Source: Paludibacter propionicigenes WB4 (GTDB taxonomy: Bacteria > Bacteroidota > Bacteroidia > Bacteroidales > Paludibacteraceae). Taken from it: 64,000 nucleotides of DNA. The notes under the pieces are model-generated. The model worked only from the letters and a program-made list of their open reading frames with translations. It searched no databases and was not told the origin of the DNA. The stretch spans positions 3,472,001-3,536,000 of the forward strand of contig NC_014734.1 of assembly GCF_000183135.1 (NCBI RefSeq), read 5' to 3'. Every line of letters begins with the position of its first letter. Position 1 is the stretch's first letter. Positions 31,254 to 39,974 of this stretch are shown in pieces. The position numbers and the translations under genes were made by a program.

Positions 31254-32561
31254 ATGTCAGATCAATTAAAGATAGATAAGATTACAACCGATTTACTGCG
31301 GTCAATAAGGCTAAACAAGAGCTTTATGATCTGGTTTGGTTTTTTGGGCATTTCGTTGGTGGTGTGTCTTGGTGCATACGTTTTGCAGCTGAAGGATGGA
31401 TTAGTTGTAACCGGATTGCGTGATTATGTGTCATGGGGAATGTATATCTCGAATTTCGTGTTTTTTGTAGCCACGAGTTTAGTTGGTATGCTAATGAGTG
31501 CTGTTCTAGGTCTTTCCGGTCAGAAATGGGCTGCTCCTTTAGCACGTATCGCTGAGATTATTGCTTTAGCTTTTGCAGCAGTGGCCGGACTGGTTATTGT
31601 AATGGATATGGGACGACCAGAAAGATTGTTAAACGTTTTTATTCACGGTCGTATTCAGTCTCCAATTTTGTGGGACGTTACGGTGGTTACAATTTACGTA
31701 TTGATTAGTACTTTGTTTCTGTACATTCCGTTGATTCCTGATTTGAAAATATGTTATGATAAATTAGACAATCTTCCACCTTTTGCCCGTAACCTTTATA
31801 AGTTACTTTCGCTCAACTGGAGCGGATCTCCCGAGCAACAGAAGATAATTAAGCAGTCTACCCGCGTCATAGCCATATTTATCATTCCGGTAGCTCTTGC
31901 TATTCATACCGTTACTTCGTGGTTGTTTGCAAGCACATCCAGAGTTGGTTGGGACTCAACCATATTCGGACCTTATTTTGTTACCGGAGCCTTTGTTGCC
32001 GGTAGTGCAGCCGTGATTATAGCCATGTACTTTTATAGCAATAATTATAAATTACATGATTATATTACTGAGAAACATTTTGACAAAATGGGCAAACTCC
32101 TGGTGTTGGTTTCATTAATTTATCTGTATTTTAATTTGAATGAATACATGGTACCGGGATACAAGATGAAGAAATTTGATGCTATGCATATTCAGGCACT
32201 ATTTACAGGTCATCATGCTGTTATGTTCTGGCTTGTACAAATTGGCGGATTGGTAATACCGATTATATTAATGTTATTCAAAAAAATGAGGAAACCGTTG
32301 CCTCTGATGGTTATTTCGGTGCTGGTTCTCTTAGGAGCCTGGTTTAAACGATATATAATCGTTGTTCCTACTCAGGAGCACCCATACCTGCCAATTCAAA
32401 ATGTTCCGCTTGACTTTAAAGTCTATACACCTACTTTAATTGAGGTTTTGGTTACTATTGCGCCTTTTATATTAGTCCTGATTATAATTACTGTTTTGTC
32501 GAAAGTAATTCCAATAATTCCTGTTCACGAAACTATTGAACAACTCGAAGAACACAAATAA
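31254..32561 (+). CDS. NrfD/HybB-type integral membrane quinol-interacting subunit
   Basis: 435 residues with about nine or ten hydrophobic helices spread over the whole length, typical of the HybB/ActC branch of the NrfD (PsrC) family. These subunits bind quinol on one side of the membrane and pass electrons to the partner Fe-S protein. The WGMYISNFVFFVATSLVGML segment is close to the conserved helix of HybB-like proteins. It lies 55 bp after the Fe-S gene and 9 bp before the cytochrome c gene, so the three are probably cotranscribed and form one complex. Confidence 0.9.
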   Translation: MSDQLKIDKITTDLLRSIRLNKSFMIWFGFLGISLVVCLGAYVLQLKDGLVVTGLRDYVSWGMYISNFVFFVATSLVGMLMSAVLGLSGQKWAAPLARIAEIIALAFAAVAGLVIVMDMGRPERLLNVFIHGRIQSPILWDVTVVTIYVLISTLFLYIPLIPDLKICYDKLDNLPPFARNLYKLLSLNWSGSPEQQKIIKQSTRVIAIFIIPVALAIHTVTSWLFASTSRVGWDSTIFGPYFVTGAFVAGSAAVIIAMYFYSNNYKLHDYITEKHFDKMGKLLVLVSLIYLYFNLNEYMVPGYKMKKFDAMHIQALFTGHHAVMFWLVQIGGLVIPIILMLFKKMRKPLPLMVISVLVLLGAWFKRYIIVVPTQEHPYLPIQNVPLDFKVYTPTLIEVLVTIAPFILVLIIITVLSKVIPIIPVHETIEQLEEHK

Positions 32562-32570
32562 AAACGAATT

Positions 32571-33485
32571 ATGTTTAGAATAAATATCAATTTAAAAGTT
32601 GCTATAGTTTTAGTAATCAATTTTTTGCTTTGTGCCAACATCATAGCCGAGAATAACTGGAATGTGCCGGCAGATAAAAAAGCCCGAAACAGTTACATCA
32701 AATTCGATGCTGCTTCTGCGCAGACCGGAGAAGCTCTTTACAACAAGAACTGTTTATCGTGTCATGGAAATCTAGGTAAAGGAAATAGTTTGAAATCATT
32801 AAATCCAGTGCCACCTGATTTATCTTCAGCTAAGACTCAGGAGTTGACTGATGGTGAGTTGTTTTATATTCTTACAACAGGAAGAATGATAATGCCTTCG
32901 TTTAAGAATGTTTTGTCGGAAGATGAAAGATGGAGAGTCATTTCGTTTATAAGAAGTTCCAATAAAAACTATGTTCAGGTTCTTTCTAAGTTTGATCCGA
33001 ATAAGAGCAAACTGGTAAAAATCGATATGAAGTACGATGCCAAAACCAACAAAATACACGTTGATGTAAAGGCAAATGAAAAAACAGGAATTGTATCAAT
33101 CAAAGACGCTGAAATCGTGCTGTTTGCCACCCGTTATTTTGGTCGCTTGCAGATTGATAAAACGCAAAGAACGAGTGTTGACGGTGTTGCCGAATTTGCC
33201 TTCCCTAAAGATTTACCCGGTGACAAACAAGGGAATGTAGAACTAGTAGTGAAAGTAAATGATGATAATTATGGTGAAATAGAATATCAGAAAAAATTTA
33301 ATATCGGAGTTCCGACAGACAAACCGGGTTTAACCCAGAAGAGAGCTATCTGGAATGTGTTGGTGAAAGCACCTGTGTGGATAATCGTGTTGTATAGCTC
33401 AGGAATTCTTGTGTTTGGTCTAGTGCTGCTTTATCTTTTGACTAATTTGAGGAAACTAAAGAAAATAGGTGAAACTAAAAATTAA
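32571..33485 (+). CDS. Membrane-anchored monohaem cytochrome c
   Basis: 304 residues. A signal peptide or N-terminal anchor (about 8-26) is followed by a class I cytochrome c domain with the haem-binding C61-L-S-C64-H65 and candidate axial Met at M106 or M108 (GRMIMPSF). An Ig-like beta region (about 145-250) comes next, and then a C-terminal membrane helix (about 268-292) with a basic tail. The periplasmic haem domain is well placed to receive electrons from the Fe-S/NrfD pair and pass them to the cytochrome c domain of subunit II. The beta region between haem and anchor is unusual and could be a docking module. Confidence 0.88.
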   Translation: MFRININLKVAIVLVINFLLCANIIAENNWNVPADKKARNSYIKFDAASAQTGEALYNKNCLSCHGNLGKGNSLKSLNPVPPDLSSAKTQELTDGELFYILTTGRMIMPSFKNVLSEDERWRVISFIRSSNKNYVQVLSKFDPNKSKLVKIDMKYDAKTNKIHVDVKANEKTGIVSIKDAEIVLFATRYFGRLQIDKTQRTSVDGVAEFAFPKDLPGDKQGNVELVVKVNDDNYGEIEYQKKFNIGVPTDKPGLTQKRAIWNVLVKAPVWIIVLYSSGILVFGLVLLYLLTNLRKLKKIGETKN

Positions 33486-33491
33486 AATATC

Positions 33492-33878
33492 ATGAAAAAG
33501 CTTGCATTTATCGGGCGATTATTATTCGCCTTGCCTTTCGGGGTTATGGGTTTAAACCATTTTTTAATGACTGATGTTTTTATCGGAATGATGTCTTCAT
33601 TTATTCCGGGCGGTGCTTTCAGTGTTTTGTTAACCGGAGCATTGCTTATACTGGGTTGTATTTTGATAATACTCAACAAAAATCTGAGAATAGTTTCTTT
33701 CGGATTAGCAGGATTTCTGTTTCTTTTTATAGTTACAATTCATATTCCGGGTTTGTTTAAACCTGACTGGCAAATTTCTTTAATTGAACTTTTAAAAGAT
33801 GTGGCTTTAATGGGAAGTGCTATTATGATAGGTGTTTTTGCGGATGTGTTTAAATCAGATGATAGTATTAAAGAATAA
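33492..33878 (+). CDS. DoxX-like small membrane protein
   Basis: 128 residues with four hydrophobic helices. The GRLLFALPFGVMGLNHFL opening and the late LLKDVALMGSAIMIG helix resemble the DoxX family. Such proteins often accompany oxidases or thiol metabolism, but no single function is established. It sits inside the respiratory operon, 6 bp after the cytochrome c gene and 4 bp before the SCO gene, so a role in oxidase assembly or redox protection is possible but not shown. Confidence 0.75.
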   Translation: MKKLAFIGRLLFALPFGVMGLNHFLMTDVFIGMMSSFIPGGAFSVLLTGALLILGCILIILNKNLRIVSFGLAGFLFLFIVTIHIPGLFKPDWQISLIELLKDVALMGSAIMIGVFADVFKSDDSIKE

Positions 33879-33882
33879 AACA

Positions 33883-34653
33883 ATGAGGAAAATACTAGTT
33901 CTGGCTTTTGCCCTTTTCTCGTTAACAACGGGACACATATTTGCTCAGATTGATCAATCTCCCGAGGTGGGAGTTATTGAACATTTGGGTAAGCAAATTC
34001 CGCTCGATTTAAAATTCGTCAATGATAAATTTCAAACGGTTACGCTCCGACAATTAATAACTAAACCAACCATTTTGTCTTTCGTATACTTTGACTGCCC
34101 GGGGCTTTGCAGTCCGCTATTGGAAGGTGTGGGCGATGTGATTCGGAAAACGGATCTGACTTTAGGTAAAGACTATCAGGTAATAACCATTAGTTTTAAT
34201 TATAGAGATACCCCCGAAAAGGCTAAAGAGAAGAAGAAAAGATTTGTCGACAAATATTCGAGCGGTAAGGGCGATGGTTGGATTTTTTTGACGACTGACA
34301 GTGCCTCGATTTTTAAAATTACGGATGCTACAGGTTTCAAAACCAAAGCAGTAGGGTTAGATTTTGTACACCCATCGGCTATTATAGCTGTAAGTCCTAC
34401 GGGTCACATTACCCGCTACTTATACGGCATTACGTTTATGCCGATTGATTTTAAAATGGCTATAATTGAGGCCAACAAAGAGCAGGCACGACCCACTATA
34501 CAAAAAATACTATTGCTGTGTTATAGTTATGATCAGACAAGTCAACGATTTGCGCTCGATGTAACCAAAATAGCCGGAATCATTATTGTATTCTTCTTGT
34601 TGGTGTTTGTTGTTGTGTTTTTACTCAGACCAAAAAAGAAAAATAAAAATTAG
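33883..34653 (+). CDS. SCO1/SenC/PrrC-type copper chaperone
   Basis: The chosen start is the ATG at 33883, which gives a proper signal peptide (MRKILVLAFALFSL). A longer upstream frame exists but lacks one. The 256 residues form a thioredoxin-fold domain with the copper-binding C72-P-G-L-C76 and H163 in FVHPSA, and a C-terminal membrane helix (about 228-250). SCO proteins deliver copper to the CuA centre of oxidase subunit II, which is encoded in the same operon. The C-terminal rather than N-terminal anchor is found in other Bacteroidota SCO proteins in such operons. Confidence 0.92.
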   Translation: MRKILVLAFALFSLTTGHIFAQIDQSPEVGVIEHLGKQIPLDLKFVNDKFQTVTLRQLITKPTILSFVYFDCPGLCSPLLEGVGDVIRKTDLTLGKDYQVITISFNYRDTPEKAKEKKKRFVDKYSSGKGDGWIFLTTDSASIFKITDATGFKTKAVGLDFVHPSAIIAVSPTGHITRYLYGITFMPIDFKMAIIEANKEQARPTIQKILLLCYSYDQTSQRFALDVTKIAGIIIVFFLLVFVVVFLLRPKKKNKN

Positions 34654-34659
34654 ATATAT

Positions 34660-36270
34660 ATGACTAATGAAACAGTAACAACTGAATATGTAAGTTATCT
34701 CGACCATAAAGGTAAATATAAAGGAATTTTTGCATGGATTTTTGCCACTGATCACAAGCGAATCGGGCTTTTATACATGTATGCAATAATGGCTTTCTTT
34801 TTTATTGGTGCATTTCTCGGGTTGATGATGAAATTAGAGATGTTAGCTCCGGGGGAGACAGTGATGAAACCGCAGACATACAATGGTGTTTTTACGCTTC
34901 ACGGAATTCTGATGATATTTATGGTCGTAATTCCGGGACTGTCAGCAGTATTTGGAAACTTCTTTTTGCCCATTATGATTGGTGCAAAGGATGTAGCTTT
35001 TCCTAAACTGAATCGCTTCTCATGGTGGATTTTTATAGCCGGAAGTATTATGGCGGTTGCTTCACAATTGTTGAAAGATGGACCTCCTGATACTGGATGG
35101 ACTTTTTATGCTCCTTATAGCTCGACTACGGGAACCAATGTAATAATGGCTACTGCAGCCGCTTTTGTGCTGGGTTTCTCGTCTATTCTGACCGGTTTAA
35201 ATTTTATTGTGACCATTCATCAGATGCGGGCGCCGGGTATGAAGTTCTTTAATATGCCATTGTTTCCTTGGGCACTGTATGCCACAGCCTGGATACAGTT
35301 GCTGGCTACGCCTATTATTGGTATTACACTTTTAATGTTGATTGCAGAACGTTTATTTGGGATAGGTTTCTTTGATCCGAACCTGGGCGGTGATCCACTG
35401 TTATTCCAGCACTTATTCTGGATTTATTCTCACCCTGCGGTTTATGTAATGATACTTCCGGCTATGGGAGTAATTACAGAAATCATTCCGACTTTCTGTC
35501 AACGACAAATTTATGGTTATAAAGCCGTAGCTATTTCAAGTTTAGCCATTGCCGGAGTTGGATTCCTTGTGTGGGGTCATCACATGTACACTTCCGGTAT
35601 GAGCGAACAGGCACGCTGGTTCTTTTCTTTGCTGACATTTATTGTTGCGGTTCCAAGTGCTATCAAAGTGTTTAACTGGATATCGACCATGTACAAAGGA
35701 TCGATTGATGTGAAACCCCCGTTTTTATATGCTATATCGTTTATTTTCCTTTTTATCATTGGTGGAACCACAGGTCTTTTGTTGGGCTCCGTAGCTACTA
35801 ATGTTCAAGTACATGATACATCTTTTGTGGTGGCGCATTTCCATTATATAATTTTCGGAGGAATGGGTTTTGCATTTTTCGCAGCCATTCATTACTGGTT
35901 ACCCAAAATGTATGGAAGGATGTATAATTTCAAAATGGCGTATATAGCCTGGGGAATCAATTTTGTAGGTTTCAATTTATTGTACTTCCCGCAGTTTATT
36001 ATCGGAATTCAGGGTATGCCAAGAAGATATTTTGATTATCCTCCACAGTTTCAACCAATGCAGATTGTGTCATCAATAGGTGGTTTTATTCTGGTATCAG
36101 GACTGATATTGATGGTTTACACATTGGTACAGGGAGTGCGCAAAGGTGCTCCTGCACCCGCAAATCCATGGAAGGGTAGTACACTGGAGTGGCAGATTCC
36201 GTCGCCTCCATCGCTGGAGAACTTTGATGAGGAACCGGAAATCAAGAAAAATCCATACGATTACAAATAA
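34660..36270 (+). CDS. Haem-copper oxygen reductase subunit I, type A2
   Basis: 536 residues with about 12-13 membrane helices. Haem and copper ligands are in place: a His in TLHGILM, the CuB His pair in WGHHMYTSG, and the late HFHYIIFGG helix. In the helix of the proton channel the sequence is YSHPAVY (near 257), not GHPEVY. The Glu is missing and the YS motif is present, which defines A2-type oxidases such as those of Thermus and Rhodothermus caa3. The enzyme reduces O2 to water and pumps protons. The order is SCO, I, III, IV, II. Confidence 0.95.
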   Translation: MTNETVTTEYVSYLDHKGKYKGIFAWIFATDHKRIGLLYMYAIMAFFFIGAFLGLMMKLEMLAPGETVMKPQTYNGVFTLHGILMIFMVVIPGLSAVFGNFFLPIMIGAKDVAFPKLNRFSWWIFIAGSIMAVASQLLKDGPPDTGWTFYAPYSSTTGTNVIMATAAAFVLGFSSILTGLNFIVTIHQMRAPGMKFFNMPLFPWALYATAWIQLLATPIIGITLLMLIAERLFGIGFFDPNLGGDPLLFQHLFWIYSHPAVYVMILPAMGVITEIIPTFCQRQIYGYKAVAISSLAIAGVGFLVWGHHMYTSGMSEQARWFFSLLTFIVAVPSAIKVFNWISTMYKGSIDVKPPFLYAISFIFLFIIGGTTGLLLGSVATNVQVHDTSFVVAHFHYIIFGGMGFAFFAAIHYWLPKMYGRMYNFKMAYIAWGINFVGFNLLYFPQFIIGIQGMPRRYFDYPPQFQPMQIVSSIGGFILVSGLILMVYTLVQGVRKGAPAPANPWKGSTLEWQIPSPPSLENFDEEPEIKKNPYDYK

Positions 36271-36272
36271 GA

Positions 36273-36433
36273 CTCCTAACCCCTGAAGGGGAATTATGGA
36301 AGTTCGTCTTCATAATTCTTTTTTGATTTGGGATTTGGGTGCTTTATTTGAAATAAATATTTTATAATTAATCTCTTTTAAATATCTTATAGGAGATAAA
36401 ACTAACCTAGTTCCTCTTTAGGGGCTAGGGGTC
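36273..36433. repeat. Inverted pair of ~25-bp GC-rich repeats flanking ~110 bp
   Basis: The left unit 36271-36295 (core CTAACCCCTGAAGGGG) and the right unit 36409-36433 (core CCTCTTTAGGGGCTAGGGG) are inverted copies of one motif. Each also holds a short palindrome of the CCCCTNNAGGGG kind. The spacer is AT-rich and noncoding. The element lies between subunit I and subunit III genes of the oxidase operon. A second pair occurs at 50731-50828 and a single copy at 62262-62290. Confidence 0.75.
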
Positions 36434-36446
36434 AATTGAAAAACAT

Positions 36447-37064
36447 ATGAGCGAAAAGGCAATACATATCGAAGAGCATAGAGACGACGAGGCTTCCAAA
36501 CTGGGAATGTGGCTCTTTATTTTTACTGAACTATTATTGTTTGGAGGTTTATTTCTGGTTTATTCCATTTTTAGAGCCGAATATCCAACAGCTTTTCACC
36601 AAAGCAGTTTGGAATTAAGTGTTACAATCGGTGCAATCAATACCATAGTGCTGCTTTTTAGTAGTATGACGATTGCCATGGCACTGACAGCCACTCAAAA
36701 GAATGATCCAAAGCGTGCTCTTGTGTTTATAGGAATAACATTGTTTTGTGCACTGGCATTTTTGGTCAATAAATATTTTGAATGGGGTCATAAAATCGAA
36801 CATGGTTTATATCCGGGTTCTACTTTGATGCCATTTTTGGATAGGGGGCATTTACTTTATTTCAGTCTCTACTTTTTTATGACCGGGCTTCATGCTTTGC
36901 ATATTATCATAGGAATGACTCTTTTAGTAGTCTGTTATTTCAAAGTAAAAAGCAAAAATATCAACAGTAAGGATTATGTTTTGCTTGAAAATGGAGCACT
37001 TTACTGGCACCTTGTTGATTTAATCTGGATTTTCCTTTTCCCGCTAATGTATTTGATTACATAA
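36447..37064 (+). CDS. Cytochrome c oxidase subunit III
   Basis: 205 residues with five predicted helices, as in bacterial subunit III. Family features include the early KLGMWLFIFTELLLFGGLF helix with its conserved Glu and the late YFFMTGLHALHIIIG helix with the HALH motif, ending with a YWHLVDLIWIFLFPLMY helix. It stabilises subunit I and its proton uptake. The repeat element between it and subunit I leaves a 176-bp gap, the longest inside the operon. Confidence 0.93.
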   Translation: MSEKAIHIEEHRDDEASKLGMWLFIFTELLLFGGLFLVYSIFRAEYPTAFHQSSLELSVTIGAINTIVLLFSSMTIAMALTATQKNDPKRALVFIGITLFCALAFLVNKYFEWGHKIEHGLYPGSTLMPFLDRGHLLYFSLYFFMTGLHALHIIIGMTLLVVCYFKVKSKNINSKDYVLLENGALYWHLVDLIWIFLFPLMYLIT

Positions 37065-37134
37065 TAGTAGAGATAAAAGTTTTAGAATCAAGATATAAGA
37101 ACCAGAAATTATTAATACCAGAGTTTAAATTATT

Positions 37135-37419
37135 ATGGCGAATAATACCACACATACAACCGAGTATAGAGTATTAGCAAAGGTTTTGTTAGTACTTATG
37201 TTTCTTACTTTTCTGACTATAAGTGTAACAGCTTTTCACTTGGGACCATTTACAGTTACTGTTGCATTATTGATTGCCGGATTAAAAGGCTTTTTAGTGC
37301 TATCTAACTTTATGCATTTGAAATACGAAAGTTTGTTACTGCGAATTTTGGTAGGTATGGTCTTCGTGCTTTTTGCAGTAATTGTACTCATAACATTTAT
37401 CGATTATGCGTACAGATAA
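37135..37419 (+). CDS. Cytochrome c oxidase subunit IV (small, prokaryotic type)
   Basis: 94 residues with three hydrophobic helices and the LKGFLVLSNFMHLKYE segment typical of the prokaryotic cytochrome c oxidase subunit IV family. It is probably structural. It lies between subunit III and subunit II genes, 70 and 62 bp away. Confidence 0.88.
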   Translation: MANNTTHTTEYRVLAKVLLVLMFLTFLTISVTAFHLGPFTVTVALLIAGLKGFLVLSNFMHLKYESLLLRILVGMVFVLFAVIVLITFIDYAYR

Positions 37420-37481
37420 TCGGTTAATTAAAAATTAGTTGATTAGATATTCAGAATAGGTAAATTGAAAAATTAAAACAT

Positions 37482-38396
37482 ATGTTCAGTAACGCATCAA
37501 ATTTTGTTCACGGAGTAGATTCAGCATTCCTTATTATTACAGGGATATCAGTCTTTTTCCTTGTTACGCTCACAGCTACAATGATTTATTTCGTTGTGAA
37601 ATATAATAAAAAGAAAGGCAAACCGGCTGTTCAAATAAAGGATAATTCATTGTTGGAAATTACCTGGATTACTATTCCTATGCTTTTGGTTCTTTATATG
37701 TTTTATATTGGCTGGGAAGGTTTTATACCTATGCGTCAGGCTCCAAAAGATGCAATACAGGTAACTGCAATCGGTTCTATGTGGAAATATGAATTTATAT
37801 ATCCGGGCAATAAATCATCAGACACGTTAGTAGTTCCAATAAACAAGTCGGTAAAAGTGAATTTAGGTTCTAAAGACGTTTTGCATGGTTTCTCTGTTCC
37901 GGGATTCAGGATTAAAGAAGACATGGTGCCTCAGAAAAAGAATTACTCGTGGTTCACAGCAGGTGAGCAGGGTGACTTTGATATTTACTGTACTGTTTAT
38001 TGTGGAGTGAATCACTCGTATATGCATTCTATAATACGAGTTGTAAGTGAAGCCGATTATAATAAATGGTTAGCTGCGCTGCCGGTTAAGAAAGCGGATA
38101 CAAATCTGGGACATACAGTATTGGAAAAGAATGGTTGTATCGCCTGCCATTCAATCGATGGAACAAAATCTGTAGGTCCTACGTTTAAAGGGCTCTATGG
38201 TTCAACAGTTGAAGTAACAACGAATGGTGCATCTCACAAAGTTACTGCCGACAGTGTGTATATTAAAACATCGATTGTAGAACCAAATAAAGATGTTGTT
38301 ACAGGTTTTCCTCAAGGTGTAATGAAAGCGTATAAGGGAGTTATTAGTGATAAAGATATTCAACTTGTAAATGAATATCTGAAAACGTTGAAATGA
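37482..38396 (+). CDS. Cytochrome c oxidase subunit II with fused cytochrome c (caa3 type)
   Basis: 304 residues. Two N-terminal helices (about 15-40 and 58-80) anchor a cupredoxin domain with the CuA ligands H135, C170, C174, H178 and M181 in CTVYCGVNHSYM. A cytochrome c domain follows (about 205-304) with C219, C222, H223 and a probable axial M281. This fusion defines caa3 oxidases and lets the enzyme take electrons from the membrane cytochrome c encoded upstream. There is no clear cleavable signal. The stop overlaps the ctaB start by 4 bp (ATGA), which implies translational coupling. Confidence 0.95.
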   Translation: MFSNASNFVHGVDSAFLIITGISVFFLVTLTATMIYFVVKYNKKKGKPAVQIKDNSLLEITWITIPMLLVLYMFYIGWEGFIPMRQAPKDAIQVTAIGSMWKYEFIYPGNKSSDTLVVPINKSVKVNLGSKDVLHGFSVPGFRIKEDMVPQKKNYSWFTAGEQGDFDIYCTVYCGVNHSYMHSIIRVVSEADYNKWLAALPVKKADTNLGHTVLEKNGCIACHSIDGTKSVGPTFKGLYGSTVEVTTNGASHKVTADSVYIKTSIVEPNKDVVTGFPQGVMKAYKGVISDKDIQLVNEYLKTLK

Positions 38397-39262
38397 TGAA
38401 AAATTACTTACAGATAATACTGGCGCTGATTAAATACAAGGTTTCAATAGCGGTTACTTTTACTGCTATTACAGGTTATGTTGTTTACACAGGTCACTTC
38501 GATCTTCAAATAATAACGTTGGTACTGGGAGTTTTCTTGCTTGCCGGAGGGTCGAGTGCGCTGAATGAATGTCAGGAAAGTAAGTACGATGCCAAAATGC
38601 CAAGGACGATGAATCGTCCCATACCTACGGGCAAAATATCGCTGGCTAATGCAGTGGTAGTTTCGGTTGCGTTCTGTTTAGCTGGTCTGTTTGTTTTGTA
38701 CTATAACTTTGGTGCGATAACAGCCGGCTTGGGCTTACTGAATCTCGTATGGTATAATCTTATCTATACTTATCTTAAGCGGGTATCATCTTTCGCTGTT
38801 GTGCCCGGTTCGTTGGTTGGAGCCATTCCAGCCTTTATGGGTTGGGCAGCGGCAGGCGGTTATGTACTTCAACCTACCATTATTTTTATTGCTTTTTTTT
38901 TGTTTATCTGGCAAATACCTCATTTTTGGCTATTGATGATAAAATACGGAAAGGAATACGAAGAGGCCGGATTTAAAACGATTAATCAAGCCGTGAACTC
39001 AGGTAATTTAAAGATGATTATTTTTGCCTGGGTGGTAGCTACTTCATTTTCATCGATCATTGTACCTTTGTTTCTTGTCAATATCTCCTTACCGTTTTTC
39101 CTGATTATTTTCGCGCTGAATTTATCATTCATTGCCATTTTTACCCGTCTTTCATTTGGAAATGTGGCTGAGCTAAACTTCAGAAAATCATTTGTGAGCA
39201 TTAATGTTTACATGATGCTTTTCATGCTGATGCTGATTGTTTTCCACATGGTTGCACCTTAA
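38393..39262 (+). CDS. ctaB: Protohaem IX farnesyltransferase (haem O synthase)
   Basis: 289 residues with about eight helices of the UbiA prenyltransferase family. The first Asp-rich motif region, NECQESKYDAKMPRTMNRP, contains the R..RP signature of haem O synthases. The enzyme adds farnesyl to haem B, the first step to the haem A needed by the oxidase. The haem A synthase gene ctaA is not in the window. It is the last gene of the operon and overlaps subunit II by 4 bp. Confidence 0.95.
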   Translation: MMKNYLQIILALIKYKVSIAVTFTAITGYVVYTGHFDLQIITLVLGVFLLAGGSSALNECQESKYDAKMPRTMNRPIPTGKISLANAVVVSVAFCLAGLFVLYYNFGAITAGLGLLNLVWYNLIYTYLKRVSSFAVVPGSLVGAIPAFMGWAAAGGYVLQPTIIFIAFFLFIWQIPHFWLLMIKYGKEYEEAGFKTINQAVNSGNLKMIIFAWVVATSFSSIIVPLFLVNISLPFFLIIFALNLSFIAIFTRLSFGNVAELNFRKSFVSINVYMMLFMLMLIVFHMVAP

Positions 39263-39439
39263 TATACTGCCCTTTGTTTTTTCTCCGCTAATGTAAAAAC
39301 TGTATTATAACCGATGATCGAGAACAAATCCTTGTTATCGGTTGTTTGATGCCTGTTATACATTTATCGTTTAATTTCACAGTTTTGTAAAACTACTTTC
39401 GCTTTATTCTTTGTAGTTTTGCACTTCAATTACAGAATT

Positions 39440-39778
39440 ATGTTTACCCCCTTTCGACATAAAATCAATGCACTTGTGGCGCTGCTGTTCTCAGCAGTAC
39501 TGCTGGGTTCTTTGCTGGTAAAGCCGCTGCACATATTGCTGGTGAGCCACGATCGGGCAGAGACACTGGAAGTGCATACCGAATCAGGAGCCGTAAGCGC
39601 ACCACAGCATGATTGTGCAATCTGTAATTTTGAATTTTGCTTTTTTATACCTCAGGCTCAGGTTTACGTGCCTAAAGCTGATGTTACTTTTGCGGTTGAA
39701 ATTACTCCCCGAACCATCGAGCGGATTATTCAGCAAAGCTCACATCATTTCCTCCTACGGGGACCTCCCACACTTTAA
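39440..39778 (+). CDS. Small membrane-anchored Cys/His protein, receptor-linked
   Basis: The start is taken as ATG 39440, since the longer frame begins with a TTG inside the promoter region. The 112 residues begin with a hydrophobic segment (about 9-32), followed by a His/Cys stretch H-D-C-A-I-C-N-F-E-F-C (about 55-65) and an end reading LLRGPPTL. Small proteins with a CxxC-like motif and a final R-x-PP-x are often encoded just upstream of TonB-dependent receptors for metals in Bacteroidota; their role is unknown. A TAGTTTTG promoter element (39414-39421) precedes the gene. It may bind a metal ion, perhaps copper, but this is inference. Confidence 0.6.
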   Translation: MFTPFRHKINALVALLFSAVLLGSLLVKPLHILLVSHDRAETLEVHTESGAVSAPQHDCAICNFEFCFFIPQAQVYVPKADVTFAVEITPRTIERIIQQSSHHFLLRGPPTL

Positions 39779-39974
39779 TACATAGCATTTCTTTTTTAGC
39801 GATAGGAATTACCTTCTTATTGCGCTGCTTCGTTGCATTATTTCGTGCTGTCGATTTGATAATCGCTGTATGGTATCATCGGTTCTACTGTTGATTTCAG
39901 AGCTTACGATTGTTGCATATGCCTGATGCTAACGAAACACTCATTATTCATCTACTTTATTATATACAACAAAA

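Noticed and set aside
30233-33485. Alternative complex III
   Set aside because: The pentahaem ActA, the large ActB and ActD-F are all missing. Only an Fe-S protein, one NrfD subunit and one cytochrome c are present.
39419-39439. Seven-residue extension of the small Cys/His protein
   Set aside because: It would start with a TTG inside the promoter element. ATG 39440 starts directly before the hydrophobic segment.
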